From: Nageia nagi
Taxonomy: Eukaryota; Pinophyta
DNA: 64,000 nucleotides
Assembly (NCBI GenBank): GCA_050084985.1
Contig: JBITNC010000001.1
Coordinates: forward strand, 28,210,001 to 28,274,000
Direction of reading: 5' to 3'
Shown here: piece by piece, positions 10,950 through 21,849 of the stretch
How positions within the stretch are numbered: position 1 is the stretch's first letter
How the letters are laid out: every line of letters starts with the position of its first letter
Notes under the pieces: model-generated
Seen by the model: only the letters and a program-made list of their open reading frames with translations
Database searches by the model: none
Told to the model about the DNA's origin: nothing
Translations under genes and position numbers: made by a program

Positions 10950-12390
10950 GGGAAACTTCACCAACCCATTCAACTCCCTAAGCTTACAAAATTGAGCTTT
11001 TAGAAGGGGCTTGGTGAACAAATCAACAGAGTTTAAGATTGATGGACAATACTAAAAATGTAGAAGACTATCCAAAACCTTCTCTTTGATGAAGTGGGAT
11101 TGGATTTCTATGTGCTTTGTTCTCTGATGGAAAATAGGATTTTATGCCAAAGCAATAGTTGATTAATTATCTAAAGAAATTTGAGATGGATGAACTTGCT
11201 CATATCCTATTTATTTTAGAAAATGCCTCAGCCAAATGGCTTCCTGGGTTGCAACTGACATTGCACGATATTCAACCGTAGTGGTGGAGAGAGCAGTAGT
11301 GGCTTGGTTCTTGGATGCCTAAGAGATAGCACTTGAACCAATGCTAAACATATAAGCAGAGGTTGAGTTTATGTCATTTATATCTTCCCCATATTCAAAA
11401 TCAGAGAATATTGAGAGAATAAATGAGGGTAACTTATCATACTTGAGAGCAAGATCTTTAGTGCTTGCAACATACCTTAAGATTTGGTTCACAATATTGA
11501 AGTGCTCGACATATGAATTTTGCATAAAATAAGCCATAAAATTCATAGCAAAGGTAATATCTAGCCTAGAGATAAATAAATAAAGAAGACTACCAATTAG
11601 TTGCTTATAAGTCATAGCATCTGCCATCTAAGAGTTGGAGCTAAGAGAAAAAATGATTCCAGAAGAGACAAGGATTGCACTCCTTCATTTCAAACTTTTG
11701 CAAGATATCTAAGATATACTTGGATTGACTAAGATAAGTACAATCTTTGTATTGATACACTTGCATACCAAGGTAGTAGTGTAATAGACCAAGATCAGTC
11801 ATTTCAAAAGTTATCTTAAGTTTGGATATGCAGTCTTGTATGAGGACCATATTATTCCATGTAATAAATAGATCATCCACATAAAGAATAATCAAGATCA
11901 AATCTTATATTTGGTTGAGCACATAAAGATATATATATCCTCAAAGTATCATAAAATATTTTTGTGCTAGGACCTTGGTGCTTGCTTAAGTCCATACAAG
12001 TACTTTTCTAACTTGCACATAAAAGATTTTTTGCTTTCAATAACAAACCCTTTTGGTTGATTCATGTAGATTTTCACATCTAAATCACCATTGAGAAAAG
12101 CACTTTTGACATCAAGTTGTAAAACTTTCCATCTTTGAGTTGCTGAAAGAGTAAGGATTACCTTGACAAAAGGTATCTTTTCCACTAGAGCAAAGGTTTC
12201 CTCAAAATCAACTCCATATTTTTGAGAAAAACCCTTAGCTACTAACCTTGCTTTATATTTCTCAATCTCTCCTACTGAGTCATATTTAACCTTATAAATC
12301 TATTTGTTACCAATCATATTTTTTTCATTAGGATAAGGAACCAAGTCCTAAGTTTAATTCTTTATAAGAGCCTCATACTCCACATTCATT
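10950..12390 (-). pseudogene. Copia B1 reverse transcriptase and RNase H
   Basis: RT: the frame at 12185-11967 contains LQLDVKSAFLNGDLDVKIYM and LYGLKQAPRS. The frame at 11901-11641 starts MILIILYVDDLFITWNNM with the YVDD catalytic box intact. RNase H is the frame at 11627-11319 (YKQLIGSLLYLFISRLDITF, ...DFEYGEDINDINSTSAY) and then, after a stop, matches toward 10950. Several stops and frameshifts separate the frames. Confidence 0.9.
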
Positions 12391-13735
12391 GCATTCATCC
12401 AACATTCGTTCTTTGAAGCTTCTTTATAGGATGAGGGCTCATTCTTGCAATCAATTTTGGCAAATAAAGATTTATTAATGGTCATATTCCTTGTTATCCT
12501 TTATGTTAGAGAGTTTTGTTCCTTAGGTGATAAATCCACACTAAAATCCATCTAGTTAGAACCAACAAAAGAATCATCACACTCATCAATGTTCTTATAA
12601 GAAGTAGACTCTTCAGAAAGTTCATTAAACTTTACTTCCCTCGACACAAAGATTGCATGGGAAGAAGGTTGGTATAGCTTGTAGCCTCTATGATGATTAT
12701 CATAGCCTAAAAAAATACATTTTTTGAATCTCTTATCAAGCTTGTTCATTTTCTCAAGAACAACAAAAGCATAGGCATCATAACCAAAGACCCTAAAGTG
12801 AGAGATGTTATGTTTCTTTTCCGTTAATGCCTCATATGGAGTTTTACCTTCAATTGCTTTCATAAGAAATCTATTTAAGATGTAGATTACAGTGTTTATA
12901 ACTTCATCCTATAAGAAGCTATGAAGATCTCCCAACATTCATCTTGCCATTACCAAAATGGTTATAGTCTTCCTTTCACAACACCATTCTGTTGAAGAGT
13001 GTAAAAAATAGTAAACTATCTCTTGATTCCATACTTGGTAAAATATAATTAAATTTATTACTATTGTACTCACCTCCATTATCTTATCTTGACATTTTGA
13101 TTTTGAATCTAGACTGATTTTCTACCAAGGCTTTGAAATTTTTGAACTTATCAAAGGTTTGATCCTTGTGCTTTATAAGATAACCAGATGTCATCATGTT
13201 GAAATCATCAATATAAGATAACTCCTTCAAGCAACTTAGTTGGAAATGGACTTATCAAATATGTATGCTCAAGCTAAAGAGGCTAATTTGATCTAGTTGC
13301 CATATCTTTTGGAAACTTTTTTTTATTTATTTTACCTAAAATACACTTCTCACAAAAACAAATTATAGGTGATATTGTAGGCAAACATTCCACAAGTTCA
13401 TGATCTTCCTTGATTTGAATGTTCTTATGGTTTAGCTAGCCTAATTGATGGTGCCAAAATTGCCTCTAGAACAAACATTAGTTGTAAGGCACATCTTTGT
13501 TAGAGATTGATCCATGATGTAAGGATCATCTTTCATTGAACCTTTCACCAAAGTGGCAAGACCTTTTTTCATACACCAAGAGTATGAGTTAAACTTAAAA
13601 GAGTAATCCTTCCTTGCAACCTTAATTATGTAAAGGAGATTCATAATGAGTTTAGGCACATAAATCACATTCTCAAAAAATTTTTCTTGTATCAACACAC
13701 TCCCAATACCTTGATATTAAGAATTGAATTATCAC
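12390..13735 (-). pseudogene. Copia B1 integrase and GAG-pre-integrase
   Basis: The frame 12863-12552 carries the integrase C-terminal region (GKTPYEALTEKKHNISHFRV, KCIFLGYDNHHRGYKLY) that in Copia links integrase to RT. The catalytic core lies in broken frames between about 12870 and 13300. The frame 13698-13441 (MLIQEKFFENVIYVPKLIMN, MCLTTNVCSRGNFG) is the protease tail and GAG-pre-integrase, matching element A at 570-780. Confidence 0.82.
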
Positions 13736-14770
13736 TTATCACAATTGCATCTTTTCTACACTTATGAAAGTTTTCAAACTTATTCTTTTCAAAACACATT
13801 TGATTAGTAAATTCAAAATTAACAATCTAATCATTTGCCAAAGTGCAAGACTTGGAGTGAAAAGTAGCAATGTAAACAAAATTCTTGTTCTTCTTATTAT
13901 TAGATTCGTTTGATTTTTTAGATCCTTTTTCACCTTTCCCTTTCTTTTTTATGAAGCAATTAGCTTCCATATGACCATAGTAGTTACATAAATTACAATT
14001 TCCATCAAATTTGGCTTTGGTTTTTTTTAACTTACCATTATCATAATTCTTCTTGTTATCACCTTTTTTTAAGTTCTTCTTAGGAGCATTAGAACCCTTC
14101 TTTTGGTTATGGTTCTTTTTGAAGTGAGGCTTCATTGGACTAAGTGCCACAAATGGCTCCTTAGGAGTGGTGATCAACATTTTATTATTAAGTGTTTTCT
14201 CATGCTTCAAAAGAAGCCTTGATAGATTTTCTAAGAAGAAGACTTCTTTTTTATCATTAAGCCTAGTTTCAATAACAGTCACAAATTGACTAAACTTAGC
14301 ACAGAGGCTTTGAGAATGATGAAAATTAGAAACTCATCCTTGATACAATTGCAATCACATCCTACTAGTTGGATCCTAAAGTAAATAACCTTTTTAGATA
14401 TATAGCCACACTTTCATTTTTCTCTTGACATGATTGAAGAAACTTCTAAACAATCGTGAACCTCCTAGAAAATTTAGTACCAAGGTAGATACTATTTAGT
14501 TTATCTCAAGCTTCTTTTACAAAGTTTGAAGAAGATATCATGAAAAAAGATCTCATCTAAAACTTGATGAAAGATCATAAAAGTTGCCAAATCATTCTTA
14601 ATATTATAAGCTTCAAGTTTCTCCTCCCTTGATGGAATAACTTGGTTTTCATTGACAATCATCCAATGTTTCCATGCTTAAAGTTCTACCTTCATCCTAG
14701 GTTCCCAAATACTATAGTTGGAACCATCCAAAATATGCTTGGGTGCAAAAGAGTCTCTTATTGCTACAAA
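13735..14770 (-). pseudogene. Copia B1 gag (UBN2-type) and zinc knuckle
   Basis: On -, gag begins near 14765 (DSFAPKHILDGSNYSIWEPR), typical of the plant Copia gag N-terminus. It continues past internal stops to the frame 14282-13827. That frame holds KFDGNCNLCNYYGHMEANCF, a near-complete CCHC knuckle (C-x2-C-x4-H-x4-C), followed by a Lys-rich tail. The protease start is near 13870-13800. Confidence 0.85.
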
Positions 14771-17700
14771 ATAATATGAAGGAGATAAAAAATGTAAGCA
14801 TGCATGATAAATTTAAAAATATTAATTATACAAATACATGTTTTAACTAATCAACAAATCAAATGTTTAATTGTTAACAAGAATAATAATCATACATCCA
14901 ACATCTTTATCACCAAGTATAACCAAAGAGAAAGAAAAGTTGAGTCTTACTTTCTTGTCTAAAATTAGGCCTTCACTTGGATGCCTGCAAGGAACCCAAG
15001 TCTTACCAATCACCAACCAATTCCCATTCGGCAATGATATACTCTCATAAGGAGAAGTACTAACTATTTTCTAAGGTTGTGACATATGTTGGATTGACTA
15101 AATTAATTATCTTAAGTTTTTATTTTTCCTCTTAGGTTATCAAGATAATCTATGAATGGACAGACAAACATGTGTTATCACTACACACATGTTTATCCAC
15201 CTATATAGAGTTAAAATCTAGATCAATAAAGGATTTAGGGGTAATTAATAAGTACAAACTTTTCACCATTTGGATCATTAGATTAAAAGGCTCCAGTCTA
15301 GCTTATCCTCATCTCATGGCTCCCTAAACAAGTCATGTTGTGAAAAAATATACGGATGTGTTCATTTTAAAGGGAAGAAATTTTCAATGTTTGCGTACTT
15401 TGAATATAAATTAAAAATGCAAAATAAATAAAATGCTTTTAAAAATGAAAGAACATCCAACATCATCCATAAGTATGAACCAAAAAATTTGATGGATTTT
15501 GTTACAACCCCTAATGGATATCTTTACAAAAACTCATTCATTTCAAGTAACAACAAATGAGCTTAAGAGTTCAATGGATTTTTTCACAACCCCTAATGGA
15601 ACTCTTTACAAAGGTTCATTATAAAAATGAGAAATTCTCCCCCTTGTTACTTTAAAAAAAGATTTAAAATAATTCCTTATTTGCAATTTATCATCAAAAA
15701 TAATGCAAAATTTAAATAAACTTTATCTATTCACATGCATTTGGACAAAATATTAAATCATGCATTTTAAAAAAAATTATCCACTTAACAAAAAAGCATG
15801 CACTAAGACAAAAAAACTTAAAGCATGCATTTAAATTTTTTATCCAGCCACATGTGTGCATCAAACATGCATTAAGATAAAACACTGTTAATCCATGCAT
15901 ACATAATTAATCCATATATAGTTAATATTAACCCATGCATAATTAATTAACATTAATCCATGAATTTAACATTGTCCATTTTTTGTCTTAAAGGCATGCT
16001 AAATTAAATTTCTTAAAAATAACTTGCACTTAAAGTAAAAATAGCAATAAAGAAATATTAGACTAAAATAGATTTAAAATTAGCCCAAAAAATAATCCAT
16101 ACTTGAAAAAAAGAATAATCTCTCATAAAAAAATACCATAAATTCATTGTTGATCCAATTGCAACCACACCCTACAAGTTGGGTCCTAAGGTCAATAATA
16201 TTATTCAAGTATATAGCCACACTTTCATTTTTTTCTTTACGTGATTGTAATAATTTTTGAAGAATGGTGAACCTTTTGGAGAATTTTTTGTCAAGGTATA
16301 TTTTTTTCAACCTGTTCTAAGCTTTCTTTGTAGAGTTTGAAGAAGAGATCATGAGAAGGACTTCATTTGAAAATACACAAAAGATCATAGAGATCACTAA
16401 CTCATTCTTTATGTTGTAAGCCTCAAGTATCTTCTCATTTGTTAGAGCAACTTGGTTTTCATTTACAATTCTTTATAGTTTCCTTGCTTGGAGATTTGCT
16501 TTCATTCGGGGTTCCCAAATATCATAGTTGGAATCGTCTAGGATGTGCTTTGATGAAAAAGAGTCTCTCATTTGCTACAAAATAATGTAAAAGTGTTAAC
16601 CAATGTAAGCATTTTGAAAACCAAATATTAATCAATAATACATATTGAGTTTATTCAATTAGTCAATCACACATGTTGAATTAATCAAAGGTAATCATGC
16701 TTAAATTGTAAACCAATTTCGCATGTGCAAATGGTTATTACATAAACATATTCATCCAACATTTTATCATAACCAAGTAATATAGTCATAAAGAGGGTAA
16801 ACTTGACATTTGTTTTCTTGTTTTAAATTAAGCCTTGATCTGGATGCTCGTAAGGTGGAGACCAGGTCTTACCAATCTTCAACCAGTTTGCCTTCGTCAA
16901 CAATATACTCTCACAAGGAGTACTAATTATTTTACAAGGTTGTGATGTATAATGGATTGACCAAATTATTATATTGACTAATATTAAATTCTTCTATTAC
17001 ATTATCAAGATAATCCTTAAATAGATGGGTGAACATGTGGTATCACTACACACATGTCTGTCCACCTATATGGAGTTATGTCCAAACCAATAGAGGACTT
17101 AGGGGCAATTAAGAAGTATAAAATTTTCACCATTTGGATCGATGGACTAGAAGGCTATAGTCTACCTTATCCTCATCTCATGGCTCCCTAAACAAGTCAT
17201 GTTGCAAAATAAAATATGTGGACGTGTTAATTTTAGGGAAGCACTTTCAATGTTTGCGAGTTTTGCAAAAAACATAAAGTAAAAGTGAATAAAATAAAAT
17301 GCTTAAAATATCATCCAAACTTGAAATTTAAAAATACATCATCCAACATAATATCCAAAAACAAAATCTAAGAGCATGAAATGAGTTTTGTCATAACCCC
17401 AAGAGGACCTCTTTACAAAAATGTGCATAAGTTATTAAGTAACAAGAACAAAGGAGTTCTTCCTCTTTTTACTAAAATATTCATTTAATAAAAAAATTCC
17501 ATGCTTAAAGATACTTAACAAGATTCCATGCTAAAAAAAATACTTAAGATAAATACTTAGCAATATTCCATTCTCAAAAAATTAACTCAAAAAAAATACC
17601 TTCTCCCCCTTATTTTATGAGAAAAAAATGCTTAAATTTCCCCTCAACATTTACTTAAAAATTTGGAAAAAATTTCCCCCAATTTTTTAAATAAGTGCCA

Positions 17701-18119
17701 AAAAATTAATTAATTTCCCTTTAAAAAAACTTACTATTTCCCCCTTTTTTAAAAAAAATTAACCCAAAAAAAATAACCTCCACCTTAATTCATAATAACT
17801 TAACTATTATCCTTCTCAAAACTATTTCCCACTTTTAAAGAAATAAACCCCTTTTAAAAATCTCAATAAAAAAATCCTCACTTTTGAAAATAAATTACAA
17901 GTCACATTGACAAGTTTTGTAAGCAAATGTATTAAATGCATTAGACATGTGCATATAATGCATTTTGAAGGAGTAAGTTCCTTCATTTAATTATGAAGCA
18001 CATCCGTTTGTAAAAGAATAAGAATAAATTTTCATTAAAAAAGGAATAACAGGTAATGTCTCAAAAATTGCACCAAAAAAAACTTGAAAATAGTTTATAC
18101 CATAAAAAAGGTACTTGTA

Positions 18120-18660
18120 GTATTTAAAAAATGGGAGGAGGTCACATGGTTGGGCACAGCGTGGGGCACATGGCGATAGAAAATAATGTGTGGTGGGGGG
18201 AAGTTTAAGGTGAGTGAGGGTTTCATGGCACAGGCTACACTAATGGGGAGGGGCAGTTAGGCCAATAGGTTAGGGGATGCAAGTGTGAGGGAGTGTGGAG
18301 TGCATAGCAAGGTCAGGCGCAAGTAGGGGATGTGGTATTTAGTAGTAGGATTTTTGGTAGCAAGAGTGTTGAGTTTATGGGCATGATGGGAGCACTTATT
18401 ATGGGAAGGGCACCATGGTAGCACGACCTATAGATTAACTTGTTATGTGTTGCATAACATAGGGTTTTGAGAGGGGTGGTGCAGATGGAGGGTGTTAGGT
18501 TGCAACATAGTTTTTCTATCATCGAGTCATGGTGCAGGCTACGGCTTGTTGGTCAGTTTTTTTTTCACAAGATAGGGAGTCCCTAGATGGTAGAGGTTGT
18601 GCTTGCTAGCCGACAGAGGTGGAGGGTTTGTTATTCTAGTGACCTTCTTCTTCCTCTTTT
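18120..18660. other. G-rich block in the Copia B2 leader
   Basis: The + strand turns abruptly G-rich (runs such as gtggtgggggg) within very AT-rich sequence. The 69-aa open frame on - (18522-18313) is not recognisable. It may be a piece of foreign sequence carried in the leader or an older insertion. A short (at)n run follows at 18723-18740. Confidence 0.5.
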
Positions 18661-19114
18661 TTTTATAAATAAAATAGATATTTTTATTGTGTAAATAAAT
18701 GTATCTATTATAAAATAAAGAATATATATATATATATATCTTTTAAACATTTCTACACTAGATATTAGTGTAAAAAAATACAATTTTTTAATATTAAAAA
18801 AAACAAATTTAAGCTAAAACAAGCTTCATGAAAAACACATTATTGCTATACATTAAGCAAATTTACTCAAAAACAATTTGTAAATAACATAAAATGTTAG
18901 TAAAAAATTACATAGCAATAACTTGTAAGCAAATTTTTCAAAAGAAAAATTGAACTAACACATAGTAAAAAAAATGTTAGTATCATTGAAAATAATACAA
19001 AGAAAAAATGGAGAGATAAAGGTTATACCTTAAAGTTGGTTTTACCTCACAAATGAAGTAGGGAGAAGAAGTAGGAATGACCTTCAAAATGTTGAAGAGA
19101 AGCCTTCAAGAATG

Positions 19115-19126
19115 GCTCTAATACCA
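19115..19126 (-). other. Primer-binding site of Copia B2
   Basis: On -, tggtattagagc lies two bases inside the LTR edge. It differs by one base from the complement of the initiator tRNA-Met 3' end (tggtatcagagc), the usual plant Copia primer. Confidence 0.85.
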
Positions 19127-19128
19127 CT

Positions 19129-19690
19129 TGAGAGAACTAATTCTAATATCCTAAATCTTTATTCAACCAAGATCTTATGAAATTTCAATAAAAACACCCT
19201 CACAACATCATAAACAAGATAAACAATCTCACAAAGTTAACACCAATATAAAGTGGTTCCTCCAACCAAGGGAGTACATCCACTAATCTAAGATTTTCTT
19301 ATTCTCAAAGTGCCTCTCTTGCAACAACTCTTTCTCACTACTCTTAACAATCTTAAAGCATAACAATACTACAAACTTGAGTGAGTAATCTCAAAGAGAG
19401 GGCCTTCTATTTATAGGCCAAAATCCTCCCTTGGAGCACTCTTTTATCCATTGTACAAAATCATGAAATGCAACACCCTTTTGCCCAAGGGGCATGTCCA
19501 TGAGATGGAGTGTAGGACAAGTTACATTATTTTATTAAAAAATACTTAAAAGGTATCTAGGAATACTTTTAAATATTAATGAATTTACATTATCCTATTC
19601 ACTAAATACTTAAGGTATCTATGATACCTTTTAAGTATTGAGTAAATTTACATCAAGAGACCCTACAATAATGCATTATACATTCCAAAA
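19129..19690 (-). repeat. 5' LTR of Copia B2
   Basis: 562 bp. On + it runs from tgagagaac to gcattatacattccaaaa; read on - the start resembles tgttggaatgtataatgc of elements A and the solo LTR, with the second base lost. A TATA box (tataaata on -) is at 19408-19415, followed by the expected polymerase II start region. Confidence 0.85.
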
Positions 19691-19769
19691 TAATATAATC
19701 TCCTAAACTAAAATGATCACACAATATTCACATAACACATATTGTTTAGAGGCCCTCAAGTGATTTCAA

Positions 19770-21040
19770 CAAAAACCCTAATAGACATGTATGCAAAATG
19801 TGGGAGCATTGAGATGGTAAGGGTACTGTTTAACAATGTGGGATTGTCTAGCAATCTCCCAAGATCTAAATCACTTAGCAAATAATTAGAAGAGATTAAT
19901 TATATCAATATTCCATCAATGGATGATGAATGCTTTACAATGTAGAAACATCTCCTACCATAAGCTTGAGAATGGTAGATACAACTACCACAAGATTTGA
20001 AAATGATAAATGGGAATTGTTAGGTGTGGCTATCATTATTAAGTATACTAAACTAATACAACCTAAGTAAGCTTAAATAAAAGTGCTTAACATAAATATT
20101 AGCTCCAACAAACAAGATGCATTATGAACAAATAATTTCATGGACTATAATGATTGCAAGGTATGCAAGGAATGGTTAAAACAAGGAAGCCATTAAACTA
20201 TTTGAACAAATGTAATATGAAAAAATTAATTTATATGATTTTATATTTGTTAGTGTATTATCTATATGTAACCCTATAGGTTTAATGAAATAGGTCTATC
20301 AATACTTCAAATATAATTATTATCATATTAATTCTATAATGGAGCATTATATATGGTTGATATTCTTGGCTATATTGGATATCTAAATGAATCAAAAGAC
20401 TTTATAAATAACATGCCAATAATACTTGATGCTACATTATGAATTTATTTTATTGATGCTTGTAGAATTCATATAGAAGGCATGTGTTTTGTCTAAAAAA
20501 ATGCAACATAGAGATACCATATCATGGATTGTAATTGATTACAATATATTCTTAGGTTGGAATTCTTAAGAAGTTGAAAATATTTTTAGGGAAATGTAAC
20601 AGAGAGATAAAATATTATGGACTATAACAATCATATGATATGCATATAATGGATATTGTTTGGATGCTTTTATAGATAAATAATTAGATGTGAGTTTCTT
20701 TCACATGCAATTATGATAACATCCTTGACATATACATATGATGTGGGACAATTAAGAAGGTAAGTGTTTTATTTAACAAGATGCATTATTAAAGAATGAT
20801 TTCATGGAATCCAATGATTACAATATATGTAAGGAATAGTTTTATCAAGGAAGACATCAAAGTATTTGAAAAAATAAAACACTTTAGCTTGAGTATAGAC
20901 TATGTTGTATTTATTAGTATTGTATTTGCATGTAGACATGCAAGTCTTGTGTAATAGGGCTATCAATACTTCAAATACATGAATGATTATTATTATATTA
21001 CACCTATAATGGGACCTTAGAGGTGCCTTCCTATTTGAGT
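19770..21040 (+). pseudogene. PPR gene relic with 665-bp internal duplication
   Basis: Near 19776-19850 the frame reads IDMYAKCGSIEMV, the core of a PPR L motif. Near 20330-20480 it reads HYIW...DILGYIGYLNESKDF, NNMPI, DATL, DACRIH, which is the end of a PLS-class PPR array running into the E domain; 20500-20560 has DTISWIVI. The block 20111-20370 recurs at 20775-21035 (both contain aacaagatgcatta and 'ctatcaatacttcaaata'). Stops are frequent, so it is non-functional. It is paralogous to the intact gene at 32364-34403. Confidence 0.8.
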
Positions 21041-21059
21041 CGATGACTTGCACTTTGCT

Positions 21060-21430
21060 ATATCAAGCCTATCATGCTCATTTCCATGTGAGCTCATTAT
21101 CTTGAGGTGGTGTGTCAATCCATTAAACTTGTTCATTGAACAAAAACTATATACCTTGTATTGTGCATCATCCCATGGAATTTAGTTAGGTGCATATCCT
21201 TTTTCAAGTGTTCTTTAAATAGCATTTGGATAAGTGAGCAATGACCTAGAGTTGGGAGAGCTTTTGCACGTCTAGTTTTGATACTCAACCCTTCAACATA
21301 TTAGTGCAAGATAATTGGGGGATTTTAAATTTATTTGAAACCCTTTATTTTTTGGATTATAAGATATCTATAATTTGTCACAAATTTTGAGAGTCTTTCG
21401 AAGATAGACATGGGAGAATCTTCCTTAAGG
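21060..21430. other. No feature recognised
   Basis: AT-rich sequence with no coding frame, LTR edge or RNA signal that I can support. Confidence 0.5.
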
Positions 21431-21644
21431 GGTTTATATAAGGGTAAACTCTATCCTCTGGCCAAAATCGTTGATAGATTATGGACGTATATCTAATCCA
21501 CCACCATCGCTTGCTTCCTAAATGGTCTGCTCATTCTCCACTCATGGAAAAATACCCATAATTTAAAATGGAAAAACACCCATAATTTGTATATTTTATA
21601 ATATATAAAAAATTACAACTTGTTACATATTATGTCTAGTTGGA

Positions 21645-21697
21645 TGATATAATGGCAAGTACATTGTACGTAAAACCTAATAATCCATGTTCAAATT
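21645..21697 (+). promoter_or_regulatory. tRNA-like pol III promoter, left arm
   Basis: tgatataatgg (21645-21655) differs by one base from the box A consensus TRGYNNARNGG. gttcaaatt (21689-21697) differs at the last base from box B GWTCRANNC. The start-to-start distance is 44 nt, as in a tRNA gene without a long variable arm. Confidence 0.6.
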
Positions 21698-21796
21698 CTT
21701 ATTGAATTTACTTAAGAGAATTAAATGTAAACAAACATAACTTGTTACTATACATTAAATATAATAAAATCATCAACATAAAATCTTCATAGGTGG

Positions 21797-21849
21797 GATT
21801 TGAACATAGATAATTGGATTTTACATACAATGAATTAGCCATTATACCA
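21797..21849 (-). promoter_or_regulatory. tRNA-like pol III promoter, right arm (both boxes intact)
   Basis: On -, tggtataatgg (21849-21839) fits box A fully and gttcaaatc (21805-21797) fits box B fully, with 44 nt between starts. The sequence between is the mirror of the left-arm copy, so the two tRNA-derived units point toward each other. No tRNA acceptor stem was identified, so this is tRNA-derived, not a tRNA gene. Confidence 0.65.

Larger units (their letters stand above)
9454..15660 (-). mobile_element. Copia retrotransposon B1 (no 5' LTR seen)
   Basis: On the - strand, from right to left: leader (15660-14770), gag (14765-13830), protease (about 13870-13735), GAG-pre-integrase (13698-13430), integrase (about 13300-12390), RT (about 12380-11640), RNase H (11630-10980), 3' untranslated stretch, polypurine tract and 3' LTR (9912-9454). 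It belongs to the same family as element A: the 3' untranslated parts and coding blocks are clearly alike. The right side joins a second partial copy (B2) instead of a 5' LTR. The left LTR is inserted in Gypsy E integrase. Confidence 0.85.
16080..19690 (-). mobile_element. Copia retrotransposon B2, 5' part: LTR, leader, start of gag
   Basis: On -, this comprises a 5' LTR (19690-19129), an initiator-Met primer site, a leader of about 2.5 kb and the first about 165 codons of gag (about 16575-16080), then it stops. The gag part (DSFSSKHILDDSNYDIWEPR; KIYLDKKFSKRFTILQKLLQ at 16305-16250; YLNNIIDLRTQLVGCGCN) is a second copy of the gag start in B1. The leader segment 16580-17470 matches 14770-15660, an offset of about 1.8 kb. 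B1 and B2 are therefore pieces of two related insertions joined by recombination, or one element with a large internal duplication. Confidence 0.75.

Noticed and set aside
9454-19690. One intact Copia element bounded by these two LTRs
   Set aside because: LTR lengths differ by about 100 bp, the gag start is doubled, and no matching target duplication exists.
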